A stretch of 64,000 nucleotides of DNA from Mactra quadrangularis (GCA_025267735.1 CM046303.1:68587034-68651033); one strand, 5' to 3'; positions 1-12,874 are shown, numbered from the stretch's first letter. Notes: generated by a model from the letters alone, not told the origin. Translations and numbers: made by a program.

Positions 1-105
1 ATTTATCAAACAACATTCTAACTGTGCACGGAGAGAAGTTTTATTGTATTAATGCGCATTAGAATCTACCACACGATTGTTTATAAGTACAATTTTAACG
101 TCTAG

Positions 106-215
106 TTTTCACAGCAGGAGTTTACATTGAGAGTGTAAAGCGCTGGACATTTATCGAAGTTAAGCAACGAAATGTAGGGTTAATCTTTGGATGGGTGTCC
201 GTAGAGGTTTAATGA
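106..215 (+). pseudogene. 5S rRNA-like relic (5S pseudogene or head of a 5S-derived SINE)
   Basis: Positions ~155-200 match the internal promoter region of animal 5S rRNA: CGAAGTTAAGCAACG (box A) followed at the right distance by CTTTGGATGGGTGTCCG (intermediate element/box C). The 5' third and the last ~20 bases are poorly conserved, so this is not a functional 5S gene. A SINE3-type element uses the same head, and a T-run follows at ~241. The boundaries are estimates from the usual 120-nt length. Confidence 0.6.
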
Positions 216-2984
216 CAGCGCGAAGCGAATTCCATTAATGTTTTTTTTTATTTTATTATACCACAACAAATTAATCGTTATGTTCGTCTGATTTCTAGCA
301 CCTTAAAATCCGAAAATAAAAAATTGAAATTAACGCATTATAAAAATTAATATCGTAAAATCATAAAATCAAAAGTTTTGACACTCGGCCAAGCAGAATT
401 GAACTGAAATTTAGTAATTGGAGTTCAAAATAGCAATATAAATCAGCATAATTTCACTGTTACGGTAAAGCAGTAATGAATTCTTGCTAACAAACGGCAT
501 AAGAAATTACTATGACACAATCCTTTGTTCAGAAATATGATAACTGCACTCTGTCTTAGACCATAAACTGAACATTTACTCTATCTACACACCTTATCTT
601 GTGTGACGTCATACGTGTCTTTGTAGTGTAAAATATGAAGATTGATCCAGAGAGAGCAGGTAGGACTGGGAGGAAATTATACATTCCTACAATTTTGATG
701 TCCCAAAAAAACATATCAGGCTTGATTTAATTCTTGTGGTATTATTAGACATTAGCATAATTTACCAAAATCTAATTACATTGTATACATAAAAAGTGAA
801 CCGGGCTGGTCCATTATAAGATTAGTGTGGTTCTGTTAATTGGTAATCTGTGCTTCCTAATGATCTAGTATTGACAAAAGTAACACCAAAGAAAAATGAA
901 GTTATCTTTTACGTATGAACTCATGAAGGTGTAAACCTCTTCTACCCTTCTTCTAACTAGTTTTAATTTCAATTGAATGTTCATCTGGAGTAATTGTTAA
1001 CTTGCTTTATATAGCATAGAACTACTTCTTACGTGATTACACTATAGTCTATAGATATATGGTTATATGTTTTATAAGAAAGTCCATACTTTCTATGCTC
1101 TTTTAAACTTATGGTAAAAAAAATGTCTTAGAAACCGCTCAAATTTATTCTTCGCTTTTGCTCGCTTCTCAAAATTCAAAATATGGTAAAAAATTATTTG
1201 CTCTTAAGCTCCATTCTTTGGAACAAAATACAAAGAACATGTTATCAATTTGTTGTGACCTTAACTCCATGGCAACACATTGTTTAAGTTACATCGTGAC
1301 CATCAATCACTTATCACTGTTCCTGAAAAAACTCTCTGGATTACTACTAGATGCAATTCAGTGACTGAACACTGCCGTATTAAAATGATTTAGAATCAGT
1401 GGTAGGTGGAGAACATAGCTCCACGAAAGTATGCACTGCCCGTGAATCAAAACAAACAACTTCTGGATCAGTAGAATAATGTGCATGTAAAATGAAATAT
1501 GAAACACATTTGATTATAAATGATAAAGAAATTATGTAGGATATCGAAATAGTAACTTGAACTCCTAAAATTGTTCAAAAATTCCTTCCAACAGTACTTT
1601 CAGTACTTTGATATATTACTGGACTTTGAATTCAATTTCTTTATAGGCCTACATATATTTATACGAGGATGTAGGATTATTCACAATATCTTAAAGTCGC
1701 TCAAAAAAGCAGTCATGTAGTTGCAAACACAGAATTTTAATATTTTCAACCATTTGTAGAACAAATAATTACATTTTTTCTGTGAAAAATGACTGCAGAG
1801 CCATATATTAAGGTGATTTGTCCAACCATAACGGTAAAGTCAAAGCCTAGACCTAAATGGTTGGAGTGAATTCTTAAAGTCATGAATATACACAAAAGGA
1901 AATTACTTTTTCTAGTGTTTAAAGCGCATGTAGAAGCTGACATCAAGCTATTGTTTTAAGTTCCAAGTGACCATCTTTTTAAACAAAAAAATTGTCGCCA
2001 ATTGTAAGAATAAAGGGGGTTCATTTACATGATTTTTACTTTTTTTTCGAGATTTTTTTGTAAATAGATATAAAAAGCATTCCAACACGTTGGTAACGCT
2101 TCAACTTAATAGTTAGAACTCAAAACTGGACTGCATTTTCACTTCAGTTATGAAAGGGCCTCATTATTAAAAATAGTAAAATTTTACTATTTAATGATAT
2201 CCTCACATTTCATTGTAATTTTTTCTAAAATGAAGATATGTAGTCAATAAAACCTTTACATTTTCTGAAACTACGAAGTCTACTTCACAAAATGAAAGCA
2301 AAAATTTTATACAGAAACAAACTTTATTTTTTGACAAAATGTCACACTTTTTTGAATTCGGCCATAAATGTTTTTAATGTATGTACTACATATTTTTATC
2401 ATGTATTCCATAATGTTGGAGAAAGGGGGACACATATTGTAATAAACAAATAGATGTTGGTCGTGCAAAATACAGCTTAATATATTTTATGGTCATTCAT
2501 CAAAAAACAGATTCAATAACTTATTCACGTTAAGATTAAAAAAGAATGTTGTTTCCCCCGTTCAAGTATTATATAATACGCAAACATCGCTAGCAAAAAC
2601 ATTTACTCGTTTACAGTTCTGGTTTCCAAAATTTATTAGCCACTTTTTTACATTCTGTTCGTGACCTTATACTGCATTAAAGTTTTGGATCAGACCCATT
2701 ACGAATCCTCATCAGAATAAAATGCATTTGGATCTGGTCATTTTACTTCACAAGAACTCGTATGATGTATGCGAACAACTAAGGAAGCTCACATAACAAT
2801 ATCTTTTTAGAGTTAATTGTCAAGAAGTAGGGCCTACTGCTCTACAATTTTCAGTTTCTATACGTTAATTTCTTGTTGATTTTGGAAAGGTTCTTGAATA
2901 AAAAAGCAGTAATTGATTGAGAGCATTAATGAACTGTTAAAAATGCTGTTGGTCAATAGCGGTGGAAAAAAGTAATTGTTAGCC
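216..2984. other. AT-rich non-coding DNA
   Basis: No open frame longer than ~70 codons, no recognised repeat family and no RNA gene were seen. Short ORFs here have no recognisable motifs and look like chance. Confidence 0.6.
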
Positions 2985-5045
2985 CAAAGATATGTACTTT
3001 CATGTACAACTGTTTTTCTGGAACTGCACCTGCATACCTGACTGAAATCCTCCAAAAGCCTGTACAAAGCAGATCTAGTCTTAGGCCAACATTTTTATAT
3101 TTTTTGATTTACGGGAGCGCCGACCCTAATTTTTGGTGAAATGAAATAAAAATAAAAGAAACAAAATTTTCTTTTATTTTTCTTCTCGCCGCCGAGTCGA
3201 TGAATTCCCTCCCTTGCAAAAAAAATTACCCGCGATCTGTCAGAGAAATCGGGCGCGTTACCTAAAGATTTCGCTACGTATCGCTTTGAAAAAATTAGCG
3301 ATAATCAATACCTATTGGACAACTCCATAAGTATTGAATATCAAAATCGCCCGTGCGTCAATTTGACCCGCGTATATTTTGCCTTCAAGAGTCATAGTTG
3401 AATCAAGATCTCATATCGACAACAAGTGGAGCGTATGTTACGTCCGCCTATTTGATGTAATCGACCAATCAGGGATGCGCACTACGCGGGGGTTGCAGTT
3501 AGTAAACACGCTTCAAACGCCGATAATAAGTAACCCCTTTGTTTATCAATCACCCCTGTGTTTTTTGTCCCCAGATAAGACCAATGGACGTCCGCTCAAA
3601 AAATCAATAGTGCTACATGTCGGCCCGATAAGATTGTTTACGTAATCAAACTGTTGCAATTAACAAACATGCGACAAACTGTGATATTGCATTGATTAAA
3701 GTAGACAAGCTTTTGGATGCTAGCCGTTAAATTGATAATTGTATTTAATTATGAGCATGTTGTGATGCAGTTTAAATAGACGTAATAGCCAGTTAGCAAA
3801 TTTTTTAAAAAGACTATTGAAATTGACAACAATGATAAACTCTGATTAAATGATAATAATAATCGTTAAATTCCACGTCAAAATAATCATTAATACAAAT
3901 CATTTTACTACGAATTAAGTTTTTTATTTTGTACTGTCATACATTTTCGCGACCGACGCTATCGCCAATAAAGTGAAACATCGTTCAAATTACGTTGTAA
4001 TTAAATTATGTTTTATCATTTTGGTTTTTAGATTTTCTTGATTTAGCAATAAGTAAGGGGAAATTCCCTCATTTTATCGATTTCAAGAATAAACATCGGT
4101 TGAATATGTGAAAAATCTAAAATATTCGTCACATAATCTATCTGTGTTTTAGACTCTATAAACAATTAATAGCATCTATTGCTACATGAAAAGCATGTTT
4201 TAACAAAAGGTATGATTTTATACATGGGTTTGTTTGTCAAATGTGACAGAAACTATAATGTAACTGTTGTTTTATAAAATCTCATGCAGAAAATATGGGG
4301 CTCCAACTTTTGTCTGTGGGACTACTTTTCTTAGTATTAAAGATAGTCTTGGACTCCTTCTTGTAAAATCCTAGTGAGAACCCTGAAATCTTAGTAATTG
4401 AAGTTATTGCTTAAAGCTACAACAACGACATTAAAATCAATGGACAAAAACGCATGAAGTATAGTTTGACCCCTGAAAATTTGATTTTGACCCCTGAAAA
4501 TTTGATTTTGATCACTTCATATACTTTTTATAGCTTTTTATATTTGAACTGAAAAAAAACAATAACAAAAAATCTTCCTTTAGATTTATTCTTTGATATT
4601 TGATATAAAATGCATATTATAACAATAATGATTATATTTACTGAACTTATGTCAATAATATTTGTGATTTTAGCAATAAATGTTATCAAAAATAAGTTTT
4701 CGGAAAAATAAAAAAATGCTAACTTTTTTTCAATTTTATTATGTCGACTCGACCAAAAAGTGGATTTTATTTTTATTTTTATTTAGCCCCCCCCCCCCCC
4801 CGACTCAATTTTTTTGAAAAAATTCCCGTAAAACAAACAATAAAAAAATGTTGGCCTTAGATCTGCAAAATCCAAAACCTAACTTTTTTGGTACCAATAA
4901 ATAAGAAAAAAACATTCAGTGACAGAAGCTTTAGTACAGTTGCCCCCATGCTACCGAATAAGCTACCAGATGATATCTAATTATCACCGACTTTGGATGT
5001 ATTTAAAAAAAACGATTGAAAACTCACTATTTTTTTCTACTTTTT
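2985..5045 (+). mobile_element. CR1/Jockey-like non-LTR reverse transcriptase relic, split by a later insertion
   Basis: Two pieces of one degenerate RT C-terminus flank the TIR element at 3077-4858. Left piece (to 3076) translates as GTAPAYLTEILQKPVQSRS, the familiar 'G.AP.YL...L' segment. Right piece (4865-5045) reads on with SDRSFSTVAPM, then NKLPDDI and LSPTLDVFKK, the usual C-terminal signature of non-LTR RTs. Stops (two TAA/TGA in frame) and a frame change show that it is dead. Only the last ~80 codons are recognisable; the 5' limit is uncertain. Confidence 0.65.
3071..4864. mobile_element. TIR DNA transposon (~1.78 kb) with AGATCT target duplication
   Basis: The sequence AGATCT lies directly outside both ends (3071-3076, 4859-4864). 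The inner ends are inverted repeats: left TTAGGCCAACATTTTT...TTTACGGGA and, reading the minus strand from the right, AAGGCCAACATTTTTTTA...TTTACGGGA, about 45 bp of matching arms. The interior has a GC-richer block (3180-3700) with an 88-codon ORF of no recognised family, then AT-rich DNA and a 15-base C-run near 4788. No transposase was seen, so it is called non-autonomous; superfamily unassigned (a 6-bp duplication is unusual). Confidence 0.65.
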
Positions 5046-5204
5046 ATGATCTATTCTAAAATTGACATAGCTAGTTAATGCCTCACCATACAATGGTAAA
5101 CATACTAAGTGAGTGAGTTACTTCATTATGACATGGGAATGAGGATTGCCACGCTCTCATTTTATACCTTTATATGACTGCAATGACAGCCTAAATAAAT
5201 TGTC

Positions 5205-5370
5205 CCTTTAAAGGTGATGTTTCGATACCTTTGGGGATGTATTAAGGGCCTTTTAAAGGTGATGTTTCGACACCTTTGGGGAAATGTCTGGTTAACAATG
5301 GCGTTATGTTACACTGTTCAGGACATGTCTGGTTAACAGTAGCATCATGTTATACTGTTCAGGACACCAC
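5205..5370. repeat. Two adjacent short tandem duplications
   Basis: AAAGGTGATGTTTCGA(T/C)ACC occurs twice ~44 bp apart (from 5212 and 5256), and GTCTGGTTAACA(A/G)T(G/A)GC with TGTTCAGGACA twice ~42 bp apart (from ~5286 and ~5327). Read directly; no function suggested. Confidence 0.6.
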
Positions 5371-5839
5371 TTTCAATATCAAATAAATAAAAACAAATAA
5401 GAATAGTGATAAAAATGTAAAATTAAGTTGAATCACGATCTGTGAATGATGTAGGTAAAAAATATGAAATATAAAAGCTCAATGAAAACTATAATAAAAA
5501 GATACACTTACACACTATATAACATCATGTGTGATAAATTTTTATTTTGTTTTGTGTTATTGTATATTCATTATGTGTTTATGGTGGAGGCTTATTACAT
5601 ACATGTATTTATTTTTTATAATATATCTTTTTGTACTACGCTATTGAATATGTAATATAAAAATAGGCGTTTAATCAAATGAAAAAGTTTAAAGTTTAAG
5701 TTTAAAGATCCCCTCAATGTCTATCTCGTGATCATGTAATCAGACATCAGGCAAGCTGGTGGTGTAGTACGAAATGATAAGATCTATCGGAATCTATATT
5801 AGGTTATTATTCTCGAAAATATTATGCTTTGGTTTGTTG

Positions 5840-6440
5840 ATATTTAACAAAAGATTATACATGAATCTATCGGGGCATTTTGTACGTTACTCGATGAAAA
5901 GCTTGATGAATGAATTCGAGCGTGGCAAATTCCTAGAACGATTATTATAGTCCGGCCAACACCAAGGATGACCTTGCACGAAATGATGTAGAAAACGTTA
6001 TTCAATTCATTGGTAGACATGGTCTTACGGATTCCAAATCCGATTGATGCCACTTTGTCATATTTGGGCAACTCCCAGAATCCAAGATGGCGACCAAGAT
6101 GGCGGCTAGAGGCTAAATTATACATGCAAAATGTATTTTTACACGTTATGGTCATAAAATGAAGGACAAAGGTGATTTCAATATTTACAGATCGAGTTGG
6201 TTAAATTTTGTTATTCTTATACAAACTTTAAAATTCAAAATGGCGGTCAAAATGGCGGGTAAAGGCTATTTTCCCAGTATCTAAAAACAAACTGACAGAA
6301 AGAGCCTGAGTGGTGTAGAAATTTATTTACTTATAAAATAGTTCATGTTATTAAAGAAACTGATTGATTTCACTAAGTTATAATTTATTATTACCTATTA
6401 TAAATCCAAAATGGCGGCTAAAATGGCCGATATGATCTAA
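5840..6440 (-). repeat. Dispersed copies of the AAGATGGCGGC repeat family
   Basis: AATCCAAGATGGCGACCAAG (6081-6100), AATTCAAAATGGCGGTCAAA (6233 on) and AATCCAAAATGGCGGCTAAA (6403 on) are reverse-orientation copies of the motif that makes up the satellite at 9.0-10.06 kb; the short minus-strand ORF at 5844-6155 shares the LGFWELPK-type reading of those satellite units. Confidence 0.5.
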
Positions 6441-6676
6441 TAGTTTCAGTATATAATATACGAGTACATACATGGACGGAAAGAAACACATTTGGATTTA
6501 AGTTTCAATGTTTGTTATATGATTTTTTGAATCTTTATAAACTCTCAAGTTTGTAAAACTAGTTAATCCCACCTGATCATCTATTAACAACTCAAGATTC
6601 AAGGTGTAGTCAAAGATTACGATTACGAAGCAAATTCAACCAATTCTATTTTTTTAGCAATAATGTATTGTAAATA

Positions 6677-6803
6677 ATGAAGTGTTTTCATAATGGCCTA
6701 GTTGTTTGGCTGAAAACAGTCAAATTAGCATTCGCCTGTGGCCTCGGGTTATAATGACTGTCTTCAGCTAAATACAGGCCGTTATAAAAACACTTAATTC
6801 ACC
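6677..6803. repeat. Foldback (MITE-like) element
   Basis: Imperfect inverted repeat with ~50-bp arms: left AAGTGTTTTCATAATGGCC and right GGCCGTTATAAAAACACTT, continuing inwards with GCTGAAAACAGTCA / TGACTGTCTTCAGC. The central ~25 bases form the loop. No coding capacity. Confidence 0.6.
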
Positions 6804-6986
6804 ATTGTCGCTGATAGGGTTCCAATAAAAAACGCTCAGATTGTACCAACATTCAAAATTGCGGCATTTTTGTGGAAGAAAAAAACACGGCCTTCATGAA
6901 AAACTCAGTCACTATGAAATTCGGAAGCAATCAAAATGCCTGAATCTCATAAAAGCCGAGGTTTAAATGAAATGAAAATTTGATAA

Positions 6987-7067
6987 ATAATTCGAGGGTT
7001 GCCCGCAAGATACTCGCTCTTCAACGCAATGTACTTATTACAGTCTTGCTGGCAACCCTCGAATTAT
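6987..7067. repeat. Short foldback hairpin
   Basis: ATAATTCGAGGGTTGCCCGC (6987 on) is repeated inverted at 7044-7067 with one mismatch in 24 bases; the loop is 33 bases. Probably a very small MITE or the closed end of one. Confidence 0.65.
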
Positions 7068-7070
7068 GAT

Positions 7071-8995
7071 GGACAAACTAATTTAATTTCCAAAATGTAA
7101 GCCATTTAAATAAAGAAAAACGGGAAAATAAAATTTGGTTAATATACAATTTACAGTAGACAATTTAATTTAGGATTATTATGAAGTGCTATCATTTTGT
7201 TTAAGATTGCAATATGTGTGGATATTTGAAAAGATTATAATTCTTTTCAGTTGAAATATTTCGATGCCGTGAAAATAAACTGAAACATGACAATAGCAAA
7301 ATAAGCATGTGTCAAAAAAATGAGGAAGAAACTAATTGACTGAGCTCTATCAATATCATTACACAAACAATGATACAGTCTGACTTGACTAAACTTGACT
7401 CAATTAGAATATGTGCTTAAATGTTTAAGTTTGCTTCTGTCAAATAATACTACATGACGATAGCACAATTTCTCTGGTCGTTTTGTATGTTGATAACAAC
7501 ATGTTCAAGTGACGACACAAATTATTGTTGACAGAGTGTTTTGAACTCAACACTCTAAGCATACTGTATGCAATGGTAAACTAAACATATTAATATTATT
7601 ATCTTTAGAAAGTATCCAAGCGGGTACTAGCTTATGACCAAAAGATATAATAAATGTCTTCACTTTTGATGCAGAATATGTGAACTAGCTTTAAAAGCAT
7701 ATTTTACTCCCATGCTAATAGTGTACCTTCTTTACATTGTCAAAAACTGACTGACTTGTAACATTACATTTTTGACGAATGTCAGTTGACCGCATTGTTA
7801 TAGTGTCACTCGTACAAGATATATATCTCGAAAAAAATACCAGCACACCAATGTCGTCAGATATTTTTGGTGCTCAGCAAATTGCAGCAAAAGTGATCAT
7901 TTGTTGAACAATTTTGTTGTCTGTGCTTCTCGTACCAAGTCTTAAAGGTTTATGCGATTAAACATATATGTAATGTTACCGAAAAAATGAAGAATATTCA
8001 TTTCTTGCAATGCATCGTCTATATAATGTTTAAAGTGGAACATATTTAAATATTACATTCGAGATCGACAAGTTGTCTCAGCGTACTATCCTTCTTTGAA
8101 GGAGTCTTAGCAGTTGATAGTGAATATACTCCAAATGTGTTTAGTAATCAGGCATGTTTAAACTTTTAGCACTGATGCATCAGATCTGTTATGTGTACTT
8201 TCAAGATATTTAGTACTAAGTGAAACAATACATTTTTAAATTTTCTGCTTGGCCATGTTTTGTAATTAATGAATCCCTTAAAACCACCATCTTGCACAGG
8301 TAACACTATTTGCTAAATCATGAGCTAGACGCTGGGTTCAAATAGCAGTGTATACCCTTATAATAAGGATAGGCATCTACGCCACGTAATTTCTCTCTAT
8401 CCTTGTAAATAAAATCAAATTCTACTACACACTTTTGATGGAAATGTGCTTTTGTTATTTCTCTATTTTTATCAATGGCCAGAGTCATTTACAATGAAAT
8501 AAAGAACATTCATGATTCAGTTGTGATATCTGATGTCTAGATCGAACTTGAAATGCTCCTATTGCAATTTCTTTTATTTACTATCAAAATGTGTTACAAT
8601 GTCAACAGAATTTCTATCAATTGCTTTGGCATAAATATACTCTTGAAAGATAATAGAACATGCACACAATACTTACAATATCATTATTTTTTTTATTTTC
8701 TATAACCTCCTACAAATACATATTGATTATTATTGAAGTGGCAAACATATTGGGAAAGTGGTCGCTATTCTAAGGATATCACAACATATGTTGTTCAATA
8801 AATTAAATATTATCAGAATAGTGTCTCTAAATTGCCATCTTAGATACAATTTGCTTCCAAAGTCAACTGACAAGCTAACAAGTATCAACGATTTAATATT
8901 CGCAAGACCAAGAGATACAAAAACCTAAACATAATGCTGTATACCCATTAGTTAGGAGTTATGTCTTTTAATGTGAATTGAAATTAATTTTCTAA
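7071..8995. other. Non-coding DNA without recognised features
   Basis: Neither strand shows an open frame of note, RNA gene or clear repeat. AT-rich throughout. Confidence 0.5.
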
Positions 8996-8999
8996 CTCT

Positions 9000-10060
9000 A
9001 ATCATTCCACCATCTTGAATTCTTGAAGTTATCCAAGAATACCAATATGGCATCAATCGGTTACATAAACAAAAAAGGTTTAACTACGAAATAAAATGCA
9101 TTGAAATTATTTGGTATACCCCAGTCTATGACTTAGCTCATTGTGGTTGATATATACCAGACAGCTAGTTATTTACGCCATTATAGCCGCCATCTTGGAT
9201 TTTGGAAATTTACCAATGATGCCAGTGTGGCATCAATCAGTTTTATGAACAAAACTAAAGTGTAATTCCTACAAAAATGCATTAAAACTTTTTTGAAATG
9301 CCTCTATTGCCTCGATTCTGCTCATTGTGGTTGATATACCCGACAAGTGAATTTTTATCCGCCATTTTGTCCGCCATCTTGGATGGGATAATAAACGAGG
9401 GGTACCAAAATTGCAAAAAAATAAAATTGCAGATAATGTTAGACTAATTTCAACTATTTAAGATTAGACAGTGATAAGGATGGATTTATTATACATTAAT
9501 CAGCTTTCATCCGCCATTTTGTCCGCCATCTTGAATTTTGGGAGTTGCCCAAGAGTGCCGAAGTGGCATCATCCAGTTTCGTAAACTACGATGTCTAAGC
9601 TTCAGGAAAATGCAAAATCATTTTTACATCCTTCCATGCACGGTTCAATTGATTTGTGTAGTTTATATACCGAATTAATATATACCCGACAGTTAGTTAT
9701 TTACGCCATTCTAGCCGCCATCTTGGATTTTGAAAATTGACCAATGATGCCAGTGTGGCATCAACCAGTTTTATAAACTAAACTCAAGAGTTATTACTTC
9801 AAAAATGCATTAAAACTTTTTTTAAAATGCCTCTATGTACGATTCTGCTCATTGTGGTAGATATTCCCGACAAATGTAGTTTTATCCGCCATTTTGTCCG
9901 CCATCTTGAATTTTGGGAGTTGCCCAAGAGTGCCGAAGTGGCATCATCCAGTTTCGTAAACTACAATGTCTCAGCTTCAAGAAAATGCAAAACTATTTTC
10001 TACATCATTCCATGCACGGTTCAGTCGATTTTTGTAGTTTATATACCGGACTATTAGGGT
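9000..10060 (+). repeat. Degenerate satellite with CCGCCATCTTGG motifs
   Basis: Units of very roughly 180 bp recur, each beginning with CCGCCAT(T/C)(T/A)TG.CCGCCATCTTG.ATTTTG and containing 'GTGGCATCA.(C/T)CAGTTT'. Larger blocks repeat too: ~9163-9345 resembles ~9694-9880, and ~9490-9660 resembles ~9880-10045. Two unit types alternate (CCAATGATGCCAGTGTGGCA and CCAAGAGTGCCGAAGTGGCA). The small ORFs here are shadows of the repeat. Confidence 0.7.
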
Positions 10061-10089
10061 CATTTTATTACAGACTTGTCTTAAAAGGA

Positions 10090-10285
10090 TACATTTCCTT
10101 GACCCTTGTCTATAACCAGTATTTACCTACCCTTCCCCGAGGCCGGAAACTTCATCATTTACCATATTAATGGAGGAAAATTGACATAATGGTCAAATTT
10201 TCACGGAAGGGTAATATCTCCCCGGGTGGGATTCGAGACCGTACCACGAAGGTCCAATTCCTGGCGCGCTACCAACTATTAAGAG
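10090..10285 (-). repeat. tRNA-derived SINE, family B (partial, degenerate)
   Basis: Reading the minus strand it matches the copy at 24571-24862: tRNA head with GGGATTCGAG-type box B (complement at ~10229) and body features CCTTCCCCGAGGCCGGAAAC and TATAACCAGTATTTACCTAC. The 3' part is missing. Confidence 0.6.
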
Positions 10286-10626
10286 GACACAGGTTCGTTG
10301 AAGTCATAAAGCTGACTAGTTTGCAGATTTGATTATATTTGATATCTTTCTTTTGCCTTTTTGTATTTATAATTGTATTTTTAATTCTTTAAGGCAAATG
10401 TATCTATTAATTGTAATAATATCTGATAAACTTCACAAAAAGGCTTTTAAGTCACCTAGATGTCATTACGAATGCGGTATACTTCTTTAAACATAAAATC
10501 ACCATCCTTTACAAATGTATTCTCTTGTCAGTATCAGAACACTGTTTTAATATCTCGAAAATGTTTCTATACATTTTGGACAATTAAAATAGATATCAAC
10601 AAATGAACAGATTCAATGCTTTGAGC

Positions 10627-10858
10627 CGCGGCCGTGGCGTAGTGGTTAGTACGTGTGACTTCGAATTCGGAGATCCGGGTTCAAATCCCGGTCGCGGCAG
10701 GTCATACCCTATACATGAGTTGTCGGTCTCGTGCTAGGGTAAGTTAGTACTGGTGATAGAAAGTGTCCAGGAAACCTATAGTAGGAAGAGCTTGCCGTCG
10801 TGTATATACCTATATATGTGTTGAATGCGACGTAAAAAACAACAAATAAAACAAAAAC
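10627..10858 (+). repeat. tRNA-derived SINE, family A
   Basis: Pol III box A (TGGCGTAGTGGTTAG) and box B (GGTTCAAATCC, ~10679) lie ~45 bp apart in a tRNA-like head, followed by a ~130-bp body and the A-rich end AACAACAAATAAAACAAAAA. The acceptor arms do not pair as in a real tRNA, so it is not annotated as a tRNA gene. Confidence 0.75.
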
Positions 10859-12340
10859 TATGCTTAGACTTTTAATTGGAGATATTTTGGCTCAAATTAG
10901 CTTTTTAACTGTCGTATTAGAATTCACTTTTCCCTTATCAATAAGATGAGACAGTTCTTGACTAATAAATAAGGAAAATGATGTTAGCATTTCTGCACAA
11001 ATTTTAAGTTTATGTTAGAATTACGTAACACTTAATGGACCTTCCGAGATCCTACAAAAGCTATATTTTTTACTAGATCATATTCATGTTAGATTAAATA
11101 ACTCAATTTATTGACAAATAGTCGGTATTCCTATTGGTACAAATCGTACATTCCTTGTTGCTGATCTGTTTTATATTGGTATGATAGAGATTCAATGCTG
11201 TCTCTCTTTTAAACACCAGAATGATGTTTTACAGACTTGAACATTACCTCAAGGTACGTACCATTACTGTTTGCTGAAAGTTTATACTTATGGATATATT
11301 CTAAAACGTACATCACTGAGTACTTTTGGTTTACCTTGTAAATGCTATTAGCTTTTGTTATTTTTACTTTTGTATTTTTGCGTACACAAAATTGTCGAGT
11401 GAAAAGTGAGTTGGAGCTTATTTACCTAGACAATTTGTTTTCGTTGTTTTAGAAGCATAAAGGACAAGAATGGGGTTGCAGTACCCTAGAAACTAGTTTT
11501 ATCCCAAATGGCAATTATTTCGCCCCTTTCATGGTGGTAGCGCGGAAATATACTCATCTATGGAGTCGGAGGTTGGATTTACGTGCGAGGCATACTTTCA
11601 TAGTACAGTAAAACTCGGATATTACATACTCGCTGGGCCATAGAAAAAAGGTATGTTATAACCGAGGTATGTTATATCCATATAGCATACTAAGAGTGTT
11701 ATATACGAACTATATAACATACTCTTTTATAGGATACTAGAATACGGTTTTACACAATCATTTTGTCGTGAATTTTCTGTTTTCTTGTTACATCTATACG
11801 TGTATGTAAATTACTTAATTTAATATCAATATATTAAATTATCAATAAAATGTATTAAGATATCACCAAAACCGTTATGCAGTTTGTTAACTATTTTTTC
11901 TTAAAATGCAGAAACAATAAAGTCTGCTTACATACCGTATAAAATGCGTTAAGGTGTCAGTGACGAAAGTGTCCGGATTGGCCACTTACAGCAGGTGACT
12001 GTTTAAACCAGTTTTAATTAAACTGCCTCAAACAGTTCATTATGAAAAACTAGAATTGGTCATTATCGTATAATTTTGATTTGTCAACAGAACGGTGTTA
12101 AAAGACATTCCTTTCTTTAATAACAGCTTAACATTGGGTATATCACTACTTTTTGTGGTAAACACCTCGTAAATAAAGCTTTAAAATGCAACAAGTCCTT
12201 AAGTTTTGATGACAGATTATATAAAATCATGGTTACGAAACTCTCCGACGCGGCCGACATTTTGTTAATGGAGACGCTTAAAAAGCCGTATTTCGTCTAT
12301 TTTCCGGTATTTTCGTGAACAAATTAATTAATTGACAAAT
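10859..12340. other. Non-coding DNA
   Basis: No gene seen. At ~11590-11740 the string GGTATGTTATA recurs in direct and inverted orientation, suggesting an old repeat, but no termini could be fixed. Confidence 0.45.
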
Positions 12341-12632
12341 TTTATTTATTTATTTATTGGAGTTAACGCCGTGTCAACACAATTTTAGGTCATTTTTCGG
12401 CGTCCAGCGCACCTAACCTAGCTTTCCTGGACCATTTTCTATAACCAGTACTCACCTACCCTTCCACAAGGCCGGAAACTTCTCCATATTTTCTAATCAA
12501 TGGAGGAAAACCGACATTATTGTCAAATTTTCATGGAAGGGTATAACCTCCCCGGATGGGATTCGAACCCGCACCCCCTCGGGCACGAGTATCCAAATCC
12601 CGGTGCGCTTTCAACTGTGCTTTCGACCCGGG
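12341..12632 (-). repeat. tRNA-derived SINE, family B (near full length)
   Basis: Minus-strand copy of the element at 24571-24862. The A-rich tail appears here as TTTATTTATTTATTGGAGTT (~12341), the body as CCTTCCACAAGGCCGGAAAC, and the tRNA head as GGGATTCGAACC (box B complement, ~12559) and CGGTGCGCTTTCAACTGTGC (box A complement). The 68-codon ORF at 12500 is a chance reading of it. Confidence 0.75.
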
Positions 12633-12744
12633 TTTTGACGAGTTTTTGCTCACAAACTTATTTCATCTTCGTATATTGTTTTAACAAAAATATTTCAAGT
12701 GCATGAGATTGTATTGAAATTAATTATAATTGCTAAACACCAAA

Positions 12745-12870
12745 GTGCAGACAAAACTTCTCATTGAATGGACATTATAGTCAAACTTTCATGGAAAGGT
12801 ATAACCTTTCCTTCGGGACACGAGATTCTAAATCCCAGCGCGCTACCAACTGCACTATCGACCCGGGCTC
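12745..12870 (-). repeat. SINE family B fragment
   Basis: Shares CTTTCATGGAAAGGTATAAC, CGGGACACGAGATTCTAAAT and CGCGCTACCAACTGCACTAT with the other family B copies; head portion only. Confidence 0.6.
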
Positions 12871-12874
12871 ATAC

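Noticed and set aside
3379..3645. 88-codon ORF as the transposase of the TIR element
   Set aside because: Too short and without a DDE or HTH pattern; kept only as an unexplained open frame.
10627..10700. Functional tRNA genes (also 24571, 28618, 33422, 36380, 38911)
   Set aside because: Box A and B are present, but the acceptor and anticodon arms do not pair properly, and most have SINE bodies; 38911 comes nearest.
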